This document shows, in pieces, positions 1-10,622 of a stretch of 64,000 nucleotides of DNA (position 1 is its first letter; each line of letters opens with the position of its first letter). The DNA is taken from positions 261,802-325,801 of the forward strand of contig NW_019775636.1 in NCBI RefSeq assembly GCF_001039355.2, written 5' to 3'. The translations under genes and the position numbers were made by a program. The notes under the pieces are model-generated. The model did no database searches. It saw only the letters and a program-made list of their open reading frames with translations, and was not told the origin of the DNA. This DNA is from Lingula anatina (taxonomy: Eukaryota > Brachiopoda > Lingulata > Lingulida > Lingulidae).

Positions 1-158
1 AGGTACATGTATGTTTACTGTAAGAGACAATCATTCCTTAAGCACTCACAAACATACAAATGAACAAAGCTAAATTAGATTGAATATCGTATGTACAAAA
101 TCATCTAACAACAACCACGTAGACACATACACTAACCAAACTTATTTACTTTACACAG

Positions 159-2266
159 CTGACCAAAGGTCGGGCCTTAGCTACGTCTACAAGCTGCCTA
201 ACCTCCCACAGGACAGTCGTATCATACCAGACTACCTAGATGACAAGGTCAAGGAACACCCGGAACGCCAGGCGGCGGTCTATTACCCAATGGGTGGTGG
301 GAAGTCATGCATCACGTACAGGCAGTTACAGGACCAGTCAGTGCAATTGGCTGCAGGTACAGGTTTTCTTTGATTTATTTATTCATTTATTTGTATAATG
401 ATTTATTATTTATTGGATTTGGGTAATCTAAAAAGCTGCTAAAACCACAATTTGATGTAAAAATGTAGAAGCTTAGAATAACCGATAACATCAGTGTCAT
501 TGAAAAAAAGAAGCAAGTGACGGTTGTCGAAAGTATGTACTGTACAAAATGGTCCGCTGAGAACTGGACACGGCCGGCCGCATGTAAATATCTAAGAGTG
601 TAAAACTTTTACCCAGCATTTGTTGACTTAAAGAAGGCGTATGACAAAGAATCCCCCTTACTCGCTCATTGATATCCCCCGTTACTCGTTCATGTCATTG
701 GCACAGACCAGATGCAACAGTGTTTATTTATTTATTTATTGTGTTGTAGGTCTTATAAAGACAGGACTGAAGGTGGGGGAGTGCGTTCTGCTTATTGCAC
801 CAAATTGTTTGGAATACATCGTCATCGAGATGGCGTGCGCAAGAATCGGTGTTTGTCTTATATTCCAAAAGTTCGGTTCCCCGGCAACTGATGCTGTTGA
901 AATGGCCAAATCCACGGGTTGTTCTGCCGTCATCGTTTGCGCTTTCGGCTCCTCTGCTCTATACGGCGAAAGTATCGTACAGGAATGGCAGAAAACTCCA
1001 AGAGATGGCAGCACCGATCCTCCCCTCGCAATATGCGCCGGGTTCAAAGCTACCGAAGGTAACCTTTCTTACGAAGACCTGGTCCGACCCAATGAATTGG
1101 CCAGTGCAGAAGAAATACACACCGTGTTTGAAGTTCAGAGCGCGGTTCAAATGGAAGATCCCTTGCTTGCATTAATGACATCTGGAAGCACTGGCAAGCC
1201 CAAAGTTGTCCTTTATAACCACTTCCAATTCATTAACGTCCTCCGAGCGTCTTGTTTCACGCTGCCAAATGTCGACGGAGCACGTTATTTTAACGATCGA
1301 CCATTTTCATGGGCCGTTGGCGCGATGTTGGGTACGTATTTGATTCCGTTTTCTGGTATAACGCTTGTGTTCTTAGACCCAGAGATTTCTGTTCGTAAAG
1401 GAGACGGCGTCATGATAAGGAATATACTGCAAGATGAGAGATGCACACACGCCTTCCTCATGGCTTATATTATGTACGACTTGATTCACGCCGATGCCAT
1501 ACCTGAATATGGACTCTCGCTTGTGGAGTATGCATTAAGCGCCGGGCAGCCACTGGTAAAAGAAATGACGTCAAAGTTTATGGCGAAATTTCCCAACGTG
1601 CTTCTAGGACAGACATATGGTTGTACGGAGTTTGGCCCATTTGCTTTCCAGACCTATTCCATGGTTGCAGATACAGACCATGTCAGCTTCAATTGTCTGG
1701 AAATGGCACCGAATACTGAAGCAAAAGTTGTGAATAGCGACGGACGGTTGGTGACCAAAAACACGGTTGGGGAGCTTCTTCTTCGTGGACCACACTTATT
1801 TGAAAGGTATGTTACTAATGAAGAAGGGACCAAGGCTGCCTGCACTCCTCAGCATTGGTTTAAAACAGGCGACCTAGTAACCATGAACGACGACGGTTGC
1901 ATCCGTTTTGTTGCGCGGATGTCAGACGCCATCAAGAGGGCTGCGGTTCTAATATATCCCGTTGAAGTCGAGATGGTGATATCTAAACACCCAGATGTGG
2001 ATCAGGTCGTTGTTGTAGGAGTTCCTGATGAGAGATTCACCCAGGAGCTGTGCGCATGCGTCATCCTCACCCACAGTCCTGGATCCTCCGAGGAACGCCT
2101 GGATACCATTAAGGAATGGACGTCAGATCAGTTTCCGCCAGGTCCGGATGGCCTTTCTCTTTCTCCCAAATATTTCATCTCCTTCCAGGATTTTCCTAAA
2201 ACAGCTAATGGGAAAACGAGCCGACGTGATCTTACAAAGATAGCAGCTGAAACATATGGATGTTGA
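159..2266 (+). CDS. Acyl-CoA synthetase, ACSF2-like, copy 1 (5'-partial)
   Basis: Activates a carboxylic (probably medium-chain fatty) acid with ATP and then CoA; the substrate cannot be read from sequence. Visible exons are 159-356 (after an acag acceptor) and 750-2266, joined by a phase-1 intron. The first coding exon lies upstream of the window. Numbering as in copy 2 (580 aa): SYVYK near the N-terminus resembles the ACSF2 start; the ATP-binding loop TSGSTGKPK is at 219-227, YGCTE at 365-369, TGDL at 448-451, the hinge-region Arg in ARMSD at 465, and the acyl-adenylation Lys in NGKTSRRD at 564. All four motif classes of an active enzyme are present. The usual RGGEN after the hinge reads RAAVL. 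The C-terminus YGC is not a peroxisomal signal. It is nearly identical to copy 2 except towards the 3' end. The family is certain; the ACSF2 assignment is likely. Confidence 0.9.
357..749 (+). other. Intron 2 of acyl-CoA synthetase copy 1
   Basis: GT at 357, AG at 748-749, phase 1. The spliced codon is G|GT (Gly). The intron is nearly identical to that of copy 2 apart from a few substitutions and the TTTA tract length. No other gene is visible inside. Confidence 0.85.
723..740 (+). repeat. (TTTA)n at the intron 2 acceptor of copy 1
   Basis: About 4 units end 9 bp before the exon, where a polypyrimidine tract is expected. The same tract is longer in copy 2. Confidence 0.9.
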
Positions 2267-2596
2267 AAATATGAACTTTCCTCATGGTTATCTTTTTGAA
2301 AAGTAGCCTTGACCTTGACAGAGTGCACGTTTTACCGCTTATCGTAAAGCAGCGAAGTGTCGTGTAGCCGTTGTTTGAAAAAAGAAAAAAAATAGACAAC
2401 CTTACAGTCTTAATTAGTCATTCCCTTATGGAGCTCTGTGGTAGGAAATGGCATCAATTAAATTTCTAATGACTGCAAATTAAACTTAACTACTCTACAT
2501 GAACCAGTTTACCCATTAGTACACTGTCACGTGTACTGTGTTATGATCATGGGAACATACCCGCACAGATCTCATTTGCTAGTTCACACTCGCAAG
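2267..2596 (+). promoter_or_regulatory. Compact spacer between copies 1 and 2 with CACGTG E-box
   Basis: This 330-bp spacer must hold the 3' UTR of copy 1 and the promoter and 5' UTR of copy 2. ATTAAA poly(A)-signal candidates are at 2457 and 2479. CACGTG at 2528-2533 lies 64 bp before the ATG in a block conserved before copies 3 and 4. No clear TATA box is seen. The spacer matches the one after copy 3 better than the one after copy 2. Confidence 0.5.
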
Positions 2597-3919
2597 ATGG
2601 AGACTCGGCTGACGAAGTACTACGGTAGGTAACAGTGTTTACGTGTAAAACTTGGACATACNTACGTACATGTACATATGATAAAGATTAACTGACACCA
2701 AAAACGATCTACATATGTACCAAGCACTGATCATGTCATAGTCTACAGTATTTTTGATATAGATAACACGTCTTATGCTGTTGATTTAAGTAGGACATTG
2801 ACACATTGACACTGGACAGATGGCGGCTTCGTTAAAGAGTAAGTATTGAATCTGGAAAACAACACACACACACACACACACACACATACACACACACACA
2901 CGAGCATCCATTCTCATATCTGTGTGAATTTTGGGAGCCACTCACGCATATGGCTGCATTAATTGATTTCCTACAATTGTCGATCATTGCAAAATAAGTT
3001 TCAGTGCACCGTGAAACCAAAGTTCACAAAAAGCATTTTGTCCGCGAGTCCGTTTTTTTTTTTTTTTTTTTTTTTTCATTACCATTTGGGGAATTCTTAT
3101 ATTTACTGATGGGGTTTAATTGCTAGTCCCTGTTTGATACAAATTAGGTACATGTATACTGGCTTGTTAGGCCAGCAGATTCGGTAAAACTGGTACATGT
3201 AGGTATGTTTACTGTAAGAGACAATCATTCCTTAAGCACTCACAAACATACAAATGAACAAAGCTAAATTAGATTGAATATCGTATGTACAAAATCATCT
3301 AACAACAACCACGTAGACACATACACTAACCAAACTTATTTACTTTACACAGCTGACCAAAGGTCGGGCCTTAGCTACGTCTACAAGCTGCCTAACCTCC
3401 CACAGGACAGTCGTATCATACCAGACTACCTAGATGACAAGGTCAAGGAACACCCGGAACGCCAGGCGGCGGTCTATTACCCAATGGGTGGTGGGAAGTC
3501 ATGCATCACGTACAGGCAGTTACAGGACCAGTCAGTGCAATTGGCTGCAGGTACAGGTTTTCTTTGATTTATTTATTCATTTATTTGTATAATGATTTAT
3601 TATTTATTGGATTTGGGTAATGTAAAAAGCTGCTAAAACCATAATTTGATGTAAAAATGTAGAAGCTTAGAATAACCGATAACATCAGTGTCATTGGAAA
3701 AAAAGAAGCAAGTGACGGTTGTCGAAAGTATGTACTATACAAAATGGTCCGCTGAGAACTGGACACAGCCGGCCGCATGTAAATATCTAAGAGTGTAAAA
3801 CTTTTACCTAGCATTTGTTGACTTAAAGAAGGCGAATGACAAAGAATCCCCCCTTACTCGCTCATTGATATCTCCCGTTACTCGTTCATGTCATTGGCAC
3901 AGACCAGGTGCAACAGTGT

Positions 3920-3954
<35 letters not shown>

Positions 3955-5482
3955 TCGTGTTGTAGGTCTTATAAAGACAGGACTGAAGGTGGGGGAGTGC
4001 GTTCTGCTTATTGCACCAAATTGTTTGGAATACATCGTCATCGAGATGGCGTGCGCGAGAATCGGTGTTTGTCTTATATTCCAAAAGTTCGGTTCCCCGG
4101 CAACTGATGCTGTTGAAATGGCCAAATCCACGGGTTGTTCTGCCGTCATCGTTTGCGCTTTCGGCTCCTCTGCTCTATACGGCGAAAGTATCGTACAGGA
4201 ATGGCAGAAAACTCCAAGAGATGGCAGCACCGATCCTCCCCTCGCAATATGCGCCGGGTTCAAAGCTACCGAAGGTAACCTTTCTTACGAAGACCTGGTC
4301 CGACCCAATGAATTGGCCAGTGCAGAAGAAATACACACCGTGTTTGAAGTTCAGAGCGCGGTTCAAATGGAAGATCCCTTGCTTGCATTAATGACATCTG
4401 GAAGCACTGGCAAGCCCAAAGTTGTCCTTTATAACCACTTCCAATTCATTAACGTCCTCCGAGCGTCTTGTTTCACGCTGCCAAATGTCGACGGAGCACG
4501 TTATTTTAACGATCGACCATTTTCATGGGCCGTTGGCGCGATGTTGGGTACGTATTTGATTCCGTTTTCTGGTATAACACTTGTGTTCTTAGACCCAGAG
4601 ATTTCTGTTCGTAAAGGAGACGTCGTCATGATAAGGAATATACTGCAAGATGAGAGATGCACACACGCCTTCCTCATGGCTTATATTATGTACGACTTGA
4701 TTCACGCCGATGCCATACCTGAATATGGACTCTCGCTTGTGGAGTATGCATTAAGCGCCGGGCAGCCACTGGTAAAAGAAATGACGTCAAAGTTTATGGC
4801 GAAATTTCCCAACGTGCTTCTAGGACAGACATATGGTTGTACGGAGTTTGGCCCATTTGCTTTCCAGACCTATTCCATGGTTGCAGATACAGACCATGTC
4901 AGCTTCAATTGTCTGGAAATGGCACCGAATACTGAAGCAACAGTTGTGAATAACGACGGACGGTTGGTGACCAAAAACACGGTTGGGGAGCTTCTTCTTC
5001 GTGGACCACACTTATTTGAAAGGTATGTTACTAATGAAGAAGGGACCAAGGCTGCCTGCACTCCTCAGCATTGGTTTAAAACAGGCGACCTAGTAACCAT
5101 GAACGACGACGGTTGCATCCGTTTTGTTGCGAGGATGTCAGACGCCATCAAGAGGGCTGCGGTTCTAATATATCCCGTTGAAGTCGAGATGGTGATATCT
5201 AAACACCCAGATGTGGATCAGGTCGTTGTTGTAGGAGTTCCTGATGAGAGATTCACCCAGGAGTTGTGCGCATGCGTCATCCTCACCCACAGTCCTGGAT
5301 CCTCCGAGGAACGCCTGGATGCCATTAAGGAATGGACGTTGGATCAGTTTCCGCCAGGTCCGGATGGCCTTTCTCTTTCTCCCAAATATTTCCTCTCCTT
5401 CCAGGATTTCCCTAAAACATATAATGGTAAAACGAGCCGACGTGATCTTACAAAGATGGCAGCTGAAAAATATGGATGTTGA
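2597..5482 (+). CDS. Acyl-CoA synthetase, ACSF2-like, copy 2 (complete)
   Basis: Three exons: 2597-2624 (ATG then METRLTKYY, donor gtaggt), 3353-3550 and 3966-5482. Both introns are phase 1; the joined length of 1,743 nt gives 580 aa. The start was chosen because this tiny exon sits at the same place before copies 3 and 4, keeps frame with exon 2 (G|CT, Ala), and follows GCAAG. Motifs as in copy 1: TSGSTGKPK 219-227, YGCTE 365-369, TGDL 448-451, hinge Arg 465, catalytic Lys 564 (here in YNGKTSRRD). No transit peptide is evident at the N-terminus and no PTS1 at the C-terminus, so a cytosolic or peripheral location is inferred, unlike mitochondrial vertebrate ACSF2. The first intron crosses the single N at 2662, so the linkage of exon 1 to exons 2 and 3 could be an assembly join. 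The coding frame is intact. Confidence 0.88.
2662..2662. other. Single ambiguous base (possible contig join)
   Basis: Up to this N the sequence follows the start of intron 1 of copy 4 (9873 onward). After it the match stops. Confidence 0.6.
2862..2901. repeat. (CA)n microsatellite
   Basis: About 20 CA units with one interruption, in intron 1 of copy 2. A run of 24 T follows at 3053-3076. Confidence 0.95.
3919..3954 (+). repeat. Expanded (TTTA)n at the intron 2 acceptor of copy 2
   Basis: About nine units, against about four in copy 1. The tract ends 11 bp before the exon at 3966. Confidence 0.93.
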
Positions 5483-5885
5483 AAATATGAACTTTCCTCC
5501 TGGATAACTTTTTGAAAAGCATCTTTGACCTTGACCTGATCGTAAAGCAGTGAAGTGCCATGTCGATTTTGTTTGAAAAAATATATAATAAGACAACCCA
5601 TTTGTCTTTTTTATTTTAATTTGCCATTCGCTTATACTGCTCTGAGGTAGGAAATGGTATCAATTAAATTTCTAATTACTGCAACTTGAACTTAACAACT
5701 CTACATGAACCAGTTTACCCATTACGTACCTGTACACTGTCACGTGTACTGTGTCATGATCAGTAGCATACCCGCACAGAGCAGTACCTGTATTTCTAAC
5801 CCTCATGACGCAGATACAGGTCCTGGGTAATGAATGACGTAGTGTATATCTTTACACACCTTATTTGCTCCTTTACACTGGCAAG
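5483..5885 (+). promoter_or_regulatory. Spacer between copies 2 and 3 with CACGTG E-box
   Basis: This 403-bp spacer is related to the other two but more diverged. It has an ATTAAA at 5663 and CACGTG at 5741-5746 in the same GTCACGTGTACTGTG context, 139 bp before the ATG. An extra stretch of about 70 bp (about 5783-5860) separates the box from the start. Confidence 0.45.
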
Positions 5886-6862
5886 ATGGAGACCCCTCTG
5901 ACGATGAAGCAATATGGTAGGTACAGGTAACTGTGTTTACGTGTAAGACTGGGACACGCATTCGAAAGTCACCTTGGTTGCTCAATTGACGCACCTGCAA
6001 ATCATATAAAAAGACTTTAGAATACTAAAATTGTCTAGCTTAAACCTCCTACCATGAGGGACCTACTACTTCGCACCGTTACACTACCTTGGACACCATT
6101 AATGATAAAGTATGACACTTGGCACGAGTAATTCTAGGTCTTAAATCCTCACTGTAAGCCCAGGACCTTCAGGACATTTTGAAATGATGACCATTAGCCA
6201 TGTGTAGGAGAGGCTATGCGAGGAAGAAAAGAGCCATTGTTGGTTCACTATCCATTTTTTTTTCAAATTGTAAATGTAGGTCAAATCTTGTTGCAGCTGG
6301 CTTTACGTAATATGCGGGTGTCATATGTCAGATGTAAAATGTCGGGTATCAGTTTTGTTTATATTTTCTTCATTAATTCGTTTATTTATTTATTTAACTT
6401 AATTTTTGTGTAAGGGGAATAATATAAAATTTACTTCCTAATGAAACATATTAGGCTAGTTAAACAACTAAAAATAATAATAAAAGTAAATACATATATA
6501 ATCGAAAATATTATTTTAAACTATAAAATATAATAGTGGAAAAATATACACAAATGATAAATGTAGCCGTATGGATATTTTATGTTCAATAGTGTTTGTC
6601 TTTTGTTTTGTCACGTGGGCGTCATATTACTTTCTCATTCTCACTGGTCATCATTCCCGCCTTTCTTCGTATATAAATATTGTCGCCGTCCTTACTGTCC
6701 TTCTCCTTCTCTCATCACTGTGTATATCTTTGCAGGTACGTGGTCGTAACCCAGCAGACAAACGACATTGATTCACCATTGAATCAACTTTAATGTTGGT
6801 GGATCAACGTTGAATCAGCGTTGGATCAATGTCGTTTGCCTGCTGGGAAGTTTTGTTAAATC

Positions 6863-6904
<42 letters not shown>

Positions 6905-7332
6905 GTCAAACATCATATCTCTGAATAAGATTATTATTATGTTGATGAGTCTTCTTCTCTCACCACCGTGTGTATCTTTGCAGCACCATGCAAGGTCTTT
7001 GAATAAACGGATGGGGGGGGGGGGGGGGGGGGGTAAACAACCTGTTCACCTAACTTTACGAAATTGGCCTAGCACCCAGGTTTGTAACATTTCCGAAAGG
7101 TCTGTGGCAAAGAGCGTAAAGAGACATGTGGGAGTTTGTCCAGTTTTCCCAGTTAGTCTTATACCGTTTTATAGCAATAACAAAGATGAGAATTGTCATG
7201 TTTCATGAAATTCAGGCAGGCTGATTTATAACTCCCCGATGTTTTTGAATTTCTAATGTTATTATCAAGATCATTCCACAAACCTACTAGTATAGAGCCC
7301 CCTCTGATTCAATAATTTTAATTTTTTTTAAT

Positions 7333-7363
<31 letters not shown>

Positions 7364-9505
7364 TTTTTGCTTGCCACTAGGCAAATATAACTTTTGCAAT
7401 GTCTTTTTAAATCAAATATTGACTCTAACAACTATACAATGAGTTAGATGAAAACATTAAAAAAGGAGCCTTAAACAACAGGTGCATGCTGGTATAGGTG
7501 CTTGTTACTTTAACGGTTGTAAATTGAAAAGAGACAAGAACAGACAAGACAACGAGGTGGTCTTCATTAAAAAAGCTTCTCTGTTTCAACACAGCTGACC
7601 GAAAGAGGAACTTCAGCTACGTGTACAAACCGCCTACGTTGCCCCAGGACACTCGTATTATACCGGATTACCTGGATGAGAGGGTCCAAAAGCATCCGGA
7701 TCGAGAAGCGGCGGTCTATAACGCATTAGGTGGAGAGAGGTCCTCTATCACGTACAGACAATTACAAGACCAGTCCGTGCAATTTGCTGCAGGTATGGGT
7801 TGATCTGTTCGGGGGAAAACATGTTAAATATAAAATTTGCGAAAAAAAATGACATGAAGACCTTTAATTGAAAATCGAAAGCAGAATTGATACACCTTAT
7901 TGTCGGAAATATCCTAAACGCATTTTCAAGTAAGAATTGCCTTTCTTATTTTTTATTCTTCCATATATTTAATTAAAATTTATTTCAGGTCTGTTAAAGA
8001 GGGGAGTAAAGTTAGGGGCATACATTATGCTTGTGGCGCCCAATTGTTTGGAATACATCGTCATCGAGATGGCGTGTGCGAGAATAGGCGTTTCCCTCAT
8101 ACTCCAAACCTTCGGTTGCCCCCCAGAAGATGTGGTTGAAATGGCCAAAGCTATGAGTTGTTCTGCCGTCATCGTTTGCGACTTGGGCTCCTCCACTTTA
8201 TACAGTGAAAGTATCGTACAGGAATGGCGGAAATCTTTAAGAGATGACAGCACCGATCTTCCCCTCGCAATATGCGCCGGGTTCAAAGCTACCGAAGGTA
8301 ACCTTTCTTACGAAGACCTGGTCCGACCCCATGAATCGGCCAGTGCAGAAGAAATGAAGAGCGTCGTGGAAGTTCAGACCAACGTCCAAACGGAAGATCC
8401 CTTCCTTATATTCATGACATCTGGAAGCACTGGCAAGCCCAAAGCCGCCATTTATAACCACTTCCAATTCATTAACGTCCTCCGAGCGTCTTGTTTCACG
8501 CTGCCAAATGTCGACGGAGCTCGTTATTTTAATGATCGACCGTTTTCATGGGCCGTTGGCGCGATGTTGGGCACGTATTTGATTCCATTTTCTGGTGTAA
8601 CACTTGTGTTCTTAGACCCGGAGATTTCGGTGCGTAAAGGTGACATCGTCACGATAAGGAAAATACTCCAATATGAGAGATGCACACACGCCGTCTTCAT
8701 GCCTTATATTATGTACGACTTGATTCACACCGACACCATACCCGAATATGGACTCTCAATAGTGGAGTTTGCAATAAACAGCGGACAGCCATTGGTAAAA
8801 GAAATGGCGTCAAAGTTTATGACGAAATTTCCCAACGTGCTTCTGGTACAGACTTACGGCAGCACGGAGTTTGGTCTCATAGCCTACCAGACCTATTCAT
8901 CGGTTGCAGATACAGACCATGTTGGTTTCAACTGTCTGGAAATGCCACCGAATACCGAAGCGAAAGTTGTAGACAGCGACGGTCGAATGGTGAAGAAAAA
9001 CGCGGTTGGGGAACTCCTTGTACGCGGACCGCGGGCATTTGACAGGTACCTTAATAATGAAGAAGGAACCATGGCTGCTGTTAATCCTCAGCGTTGGTTG
9101 AAGACCGGCGACCTCGTTACCATGAACGATGGCAGCTGCGTCCGTTTTATTGCGAGGATGTCAGACGCCATAAGGAGGGCTGCGGCGCTAATATATCCTG
9201 TTGAAGTAGAGATGGTGATATCTAGACACCCAGATGTGGATCAGGTTGTTGTGGTAGGAGTTCCTGATAAGAGATTCTCCCAGGAGTTGTGCGCATGCGT
9301 CATCCTCACCCACAGTCCTGGATCCTCCGAGGAACGCCTGGATGCCATTAAGGAATGGACGTTGGATCAGCTCCCGCCAGGTCCAGATGGCCTTTCTCTT
9401 TCTCCCAAATATTTCATCTCCTTCCAGGATTTCCCTAAAACAGCTAATGGTAAAACGAGCCGACGTGATCTTACAAAGATAGCAGCTGAAACATATGGGT
9501 GTTGA
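5886..9505 (+). CDS. Acyl-CoA synthetase, ACSF2-like, copy 3 (complete)
   Basis: Exons 5886-5916 (METPLTMKQY, donor gtaggt), 7595-7792 and 7989-9505. All introns are phase 1; 1,746 nt gives 581 aa. Motifs: TSGSTGKPK 220-228, YGSTE 366-370 (Ser where the others have Cys), TGDL 449-452, catalytic Lys 565. The post-hinge loop reads RRAAAL instead of the usual RGGEN. It is the most diverged copy between the start of exon 3 and the ATP loop (LILQTFGCPPED against LIFQKFGSPATD). Directly after the ATP loop (NHFQFINVLRASCF) it becomes near-identical to copies 1 and 2, a mosaic that suggests conversion. Intron 1 is the longest of the set (1,678 bp) and carries a MITE. Confidence 0.9.
6750..6847. mobile_element. 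98-bp MITE with terminal inverted repeats
   Basis: The ends CCCAGCAGACAAACGACATT and AATGTCGTTTGCCTGCTGGG are near-perfect inverted repeats (one mismatch) and the interior is rich in GAATCAAC-like repeats. It is flanked by AA (6748-6749 and 6848-6849). The paralogous intron of copy 4 reads GGTCGTAAGTTTTG at 10,566-10,579, the empty site with one AA. It is non-autonomous; the superfamily is not certain. Confidence 0.88.
6864..6901. repeat. (TTA)n microsatellite
   Basis: About 12 units in intron 1 of copy 3. The same repeat occurs at the matching place in copy 4 (10,587-10,622). Confidence 0.92.
7013..7033. repeat. Poly-G run of 21
   Basis: An uninterrupted G tract in intron 1 of copy 3, absent from the matching part of copy 4. 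Confidence 0.9.
7331..7373. repeat. (TTTA)n microsatellite
   Basis: About 10 units before TTTTGCTTGCCACTAGGC. The matching site in copy 4 (10,827-10,848) holds poly-T instead. Confidence 0.92.
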
Positions 9506-9844
9506 AAATATGAACTTTCCTCATGGTTATCTTTTTGAAAAGTATCATTGACCTTGACAGAGTGCACGTTTTACCGCTTATCGTAAAGCAGCGAAGTGTC
9601 GTGAAGCCGTTGTTTGAAAAAAGAAAAAAAAAATTAGACAACCTTACAGTCTTAATTAGTCATTCCCTTATGGAGCTCTGTGGTAGGAAATGGCATCAAT
9701 GAAATTTCTAATGACTGCAAATTAAACTTAACTACTCTATAGCTACATGAACCAGTTTACCCATTAGTACACTGTCACGTGTACTGTGTTATGATCATGG
9801 GAACATACCCGCACAGATCTCATTTGCTAGTTCACATTCGCAAG
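9506..9844 (+). promoter_or_regulatory. Spacer between copies 3 and 4 with CACGTG E-box
   Basis: This 339-bp spacer is nearly identical to the spacer after copy 1. CACGTG at 9776-9781 lies 64 bp before the copy 4 ATG. The first ATTAAA seen after copy 1 reads ATGAAA here; the second is kept at 9721. Confidence 0.5.
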
Positions 9845-10586
9845 ATGGAGACTCGGCTGACGAAGTACTACGGTAGGTAACAGTGTTTACGTGTAAAACT
9901 TGGACAAACGCTCGAAAGTCACCTTGATTGCTCCATTGACGGACCTGCAAAGCACATAAAAAGACTTTAGAATACTAAACTTGTCTATTAAGCCCAGGAC
10001 TTTCAGGACATTCAAAATGATTACCATTAACAGTGTGGGGAAGTTAAGCGAGGATGAAAAAAGCCATTGTTGGTTCACAATCGTTTTTTTTTTTTTTTTT
10101 TTTTTTTTCAAATTGTAAATATAGGCCAATTCTTGTTGCAACTGGCTTTACGTAGTATGCGGATGTCAGTTTTGTTTATATTTTCTTCATTAATTCATTA
10201 ATTCGTTTATTTATTTATTTTACTTAATTCTGTGTGGAAGGGGAAATATATTAACCATGAAATTTTACTTCCTAATATATAACATATTAGACTAGTTAAA
10301 CAACTGAAAATAATAAAAAAATACATAAATAATAGAAAATATTACGTTAAACTATCAAAATAGTAGTGAAAAAATATACACAAATGATAAATGTAGCCGT
10401 TTGGATATTTTGTGTTCACTAGTGTTTGTCTTTTGTTTTGTCACGTGGGCGTCATCTTACTTTCTCACTGGTCATCTTTCCCGCCTTTCTTCTTATATAA
10501 ATATCGTCGCCGCCCTTACTGTCATTCTCCTTCTCTCATCACTGTGTATATCTTTACAGGTACGTGGTCGTAAGTTTTGACAAATC

Positions 10587-10622
<36 letters not shown>

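Noticed and set aside
736-1150. Open frames on the - strand inside the synthetase exons
   Set aside because: They recur in every copy only because the coding sequence is conserved; they are shadow frames with no domain.
6850-7373. Regular short repeats considered as a CRISPR-like array
   Set aside because: They are simple microsatellites and homopolymers without spacers, in an animal intron.
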